Shown in pieces: positions 62,367 to 64,000 of a stretch of 64,000 bases of DNA. Numbering within the stretch: the first letter of the stretch is position 1; each line of letters opens with the position of its first letter. The notes under the pieces were generated by a model. That model worked only from the letters and a program-made list of their open reading frames with translations, was not told where the DNA came from and did not search any database. This stretch comes from Candidatus Zixiibacteriota bacterium (lineage in GTDB: Bacteria; Zixibacteria; MSB-5A5; GN15; PGXB01): NCBI GenBank assembly GCA_016933955.1, contig JAFGTT010000019.1, positions 1 through 64,000 of the forward strand, read 5' to 3'. The position numbers and the translations under genes were made by a program.

Positions 62367-63260
62367 TCAATAGATATCCGCGGCGGTTTCTTTATCAGCA
62401 ACATTGGTCGGTTTTGCCAGAACCGTTTTTATCCAGATTTTCTGTTCTTCCGGCATGCTGGGTTGGCCTCCCGACATTCCGCCGCCGGGGCCCATGCCGC
62501 CACCGCCGGGACCCATCCCGCCGCCTGGCGGGGAGCCGCCCATTCCGCCCGGGCCGCCTCCTCTCGGAGGACCACCGAAATCATCATCTTTGGAAGGCCG
62601 ACTCATTTGTTTCATCTCTATTTTGCCCCACTCAACTCCAATACAAACAGTTGCCCCGGGTTGAGCATCGATGCCGAAAAAGCCGGCTGACATGGGGGCC
62701 AGCGGGATACTGAATTCATAGGTATAAATGCCGTTGGTTTCACCAAAAGCGGCCTTCGGACCCATACCGCCATCGACCGGGGCCGTAAATTCAAAATCAT
62801 TGTCTTTGTCAATCAGGGTCAATTGAGGTGTTTTCAAGGTGTCGCCCGGAAACATTTGTTTCTTCTGGTCGGAATCGAAACGACTGGGTTTATCACCGCC
62901 CGGCCCGCCTCCGGAGTCGGGACGAGGGGGAGTTCCACCGCGATAGACTAGGCCGATATTTTTGTGTTTTTTACCCTGGTTATCAAACCAGAGGGTCAGG
63001 CCGCTCATCCGAATGGATTGCAGCCAGGAAGGGTCATTGAAACTGAAATAAATATTTAAGTGACTGCTGTCATTGCACATGGCCAGGACGGCTTTTTGTT
63101 TTTCGAAATAATGAAAGGGGATATCATCCCAGTCCCCTCGTTTTCCGTCGGCCGTTATACCCGCCCCAGTCCAATTTCCGGGGAGTTCCACCGTGTTACA
63201 GGCCAGCAACATAGCCAAACCGCCCAGGATTATCATGGTTATTGATTTTTTGTGGTTCAT
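62367..63260 (-). CDS. Lipoprotein with CBM9-like domain and glycine/proline/methionine-rich tail
   Basis: About 297 residues from ATG 63260, chosen because the lipoprotein signal 'IILGGLAMLLACNT' (Cys 20) follows directly; a longer upstream frame adds 22 unlikely residues. The exported part begins with 'ITADGKRGDWDDIPFHYF', as in CBM9-like or DOMON-like sandwiches, and has 'LTLWFDNQGKKHKNIGLVYRGG' and 'YTYEFSIPLAPM'. Two low-complexity stretches follow: a short Gly/Pro loop near 134-145 and a longer tail (about 228-265) of G, P, M and S. Function unknown; related proteins occur singly in FCB-group genomes. It is divergent from the redoxin gene at 63548. Confidence 0.75.
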   Translation of the reverse strand: MNHKKSITMIILGGLAMLLACNTVELPGNWTGAGITADGKRGDWDDIPFHYFEKQKAVLAMCNDSSHLNIYFSFNDPSWLQSIRMSGLTLWFDNQGKKHKNIGLVYRGGTPPRPDSGGGPGGDKPSRFDSDQKKQMFPGDTLKTPQLTLIDKDNDFEFTAPVDGGMGPKAAFGETNGIYTYEFSIPLAPMSAGFFGIDAQPGATVCIGVEWGKIEMKQMSRPSKDDDFGGPPRGGGPGGMGGSPPGGGMGPGGGGMGPGGGMSGGQPSMPEEQKIWIKTVLAKPTNVADKETAADIY

Positions 63261-63405
63261 AAATCGGATTTCACTTTCACCAAAAATGCCAATAAAAGAT
63301 TGAGACTCTTTTATTTTATTTGACAAGGCAATAGATTAGAAAGACCAATTTTATTTACATATTTTTTGCCGGAATAACCCGGTGACAGATTCTGACAAAA
63401 TATCC

Positions 63406-63434
63406 TTGACATTGTTGTCTGGTTTTGTTATGTA
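63406..63434 (+). promoter_or_regulatory. Candidate sigma-70 promoter for the redoxin gene
   Basis: TTGACA at 63406-63411, then after 17 bp TATGTA (63429-63434), with an alternative TATAAA at 63433. It lies about 115 bp before the GTG start at 63548. Confidence 0.5.
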
Positions 63435-63547
63435 TAAAATCTGTCTTTATTAAGCAACCGGATTTTACATAAAATATTTAATTGCTCAGGGAGGACCAGG
63501 GAACCTGTCCGATAAAGAGCAATCAGGTGTGAAAGGAAACGCTCGTT

Positions 63548-64000
63548 GTGAGTTCAGGGTCCAGTCGAGACCGGCTGACAATGATTTTAATTCTCATTAT
63601 TATCATAATGGGAATCGAAATAGTCTATCTGGTGATTCAAAATAATAAACTGCGCGGAATTATCGAGGATCCCAAGAAATATTTTAAAACTTTGTCGCCC
63701 GATGATATGGTCCCGCCATTCAGCGCCCAGGATATTTTCGCGGGGAATATCAGTCTGAATTATACGCCGGGAGCGCCATTTTCGATGTTGTTCTGGTTTT
63801 CACCGACCTGTACGGCGTGCGAAGATAATATCGGTTTCTGGTCCGAGATTTTCGCAGATACCTCTTTCCAGGAGATAAGGTTTTTAGGGATGTGCGCCGG
63901 GACACCCGAGGAAGCCAGGGAGTTCGCGTCGGAGAATGGTCTTAAATTCCCGATTGTCGGGGCCCAGGATCCCTATTTGATGGAAACTTATAAAGGCAAC
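63548..64000 (+). CDS. Membrane-anchored thioredoxin-like (redoxin/TlpA-type) protein, partial
   Basis: 151 codons visible from GTG 63548 (AAAGGA about 10 bases upstream) to the right edge. A single N-terminal membrane anchor ('MILILIIIIMGIEIVYLVI') is followed by a short linker and a thioredoxin fold with the active-site C-x-x-C in 'WFSPTCTACEDN', about residue 93. 'PPFSAQDIFAGNISLNY' resembles the start of the TlpA/ResA redoxin domain. It should act on the periplasmic side in reducing disulfides, for example in cytochrome c maturation or thiol repair. The C-terminus and downstream partners lie outside the window. It was read directly from the sequence. Confidence 0.85.
   Translation, partial: MSSGSSRDRLTMILILIIIIMGIEIVYLVIQNNKLRGIIEDPKKYFKTLSPDDMVPPFSAQDIFAGNISLNYTPGAPFSMLFWFSPTCTACEDNIGFWSEIFADTSFQEIRFLGMCAGTPEEAREFASENGLKFPIVGAQDPYLMETYKGN

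Noticed and set aside
62404-62713. Proline-rich plus-strand frames opposite the lipoprotein tail
   Set aside because: They are the antisense image of the Gly-rich coding repeat.

Overview
The window looks like a chromosomal segment of an uncultivated, diderm, heterotrophic bacterium of the FCB group; Zixibacteria or a close relative is my best guess. The reasons are three large secreted proteins ending in the YPNPFN-type C-terminal sorting domain typical of that group, many outer-membrane barrels and lipoproteins, a base composition near 50% GC, and mixed ATG/GTG/TTG starts with clear Shine-Dalgarno sites. No 16S rRNA gene is present, so the assignment is inference.

Layout. 1-0.8 kb: an AT-rich pair (YwgA-like protein plus the start of a YwfO-like HD phosphohydrolase), cut by the window edge. 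1.2-4.8 kb: housekeeping genes for a cyclophilin, dxr, rseP and lepB. 4.8-10.9 kb: queG, a lipoprotein serpin, a DcaP-like porin and a fibronectin-III protein that ends abruptly. 11.1-15.7 kb: a homoaconitase-like enzyme, an MFS carrier and an MmgE/PrpD-family enzyme. 15.8-20.9 kb: an OprO/P-type porin, then a four-gene corrinoid methyltransferase operon (MttB-like, MetH activation domain, corrinoid protein, homocysteine methyltransferase). 20.9-22.3 kb: an AT-rich insertion-like patch bounded by two 128-129 bp direct repeats and holding a frameshifted lipoprotein gene. 22.3-25.4 kb: a eukaryote-type guaA and a DUF401 membrane protein.

25.5-37.4 kb is a minus-strand block for secreted proteolysis: a gingipain-family (C25) giant, a metalloprotease-like protein that has lost its zinc site, its intact paralogue and an unknown secreted protein. 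Facing it across about 830 bp is a plus-strand operon of ECF sigma factor, zinc-finger anti-sigma factor and an exported TPR-CHAT (caspase-fold) protein. 42.8-47.4 kb holds an unusual GAF / PEP-synthase-like / nucleotidyltransferase fusion and glutamate dehydrogenase. 48.2-52.2 kb holds a small HD protein and an Rrf2 regulator followed by a DsrMK-like quinone/disulfide redox pair. 52.3-64 kb holds a DUF5916 surface protein, tRNA-Glu(CTC), a LonB-like protease, a three-part surface metallopeptidase/propeller/Omp85 fusion, murA, a glycine-rich lipoprotein and the start of a membrane-anchored thioredoxin-like protein.

The best candidates for something undescribed are: (i) the sigma/anti-sigma/CHAT operon divergent from the gingipain operon with its live-plus-dead metalloprotease pair; (ii) the split, folate-independent methionine synthase operon headed by an MttB homologue; (iii) the GAF/PPDK-like/nucleotidyltransferase fusion; (iv) the peptidase-propeller-Omp85 fusion. 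All functions are read from sequence motifs and family knowledge only; no database search was run.
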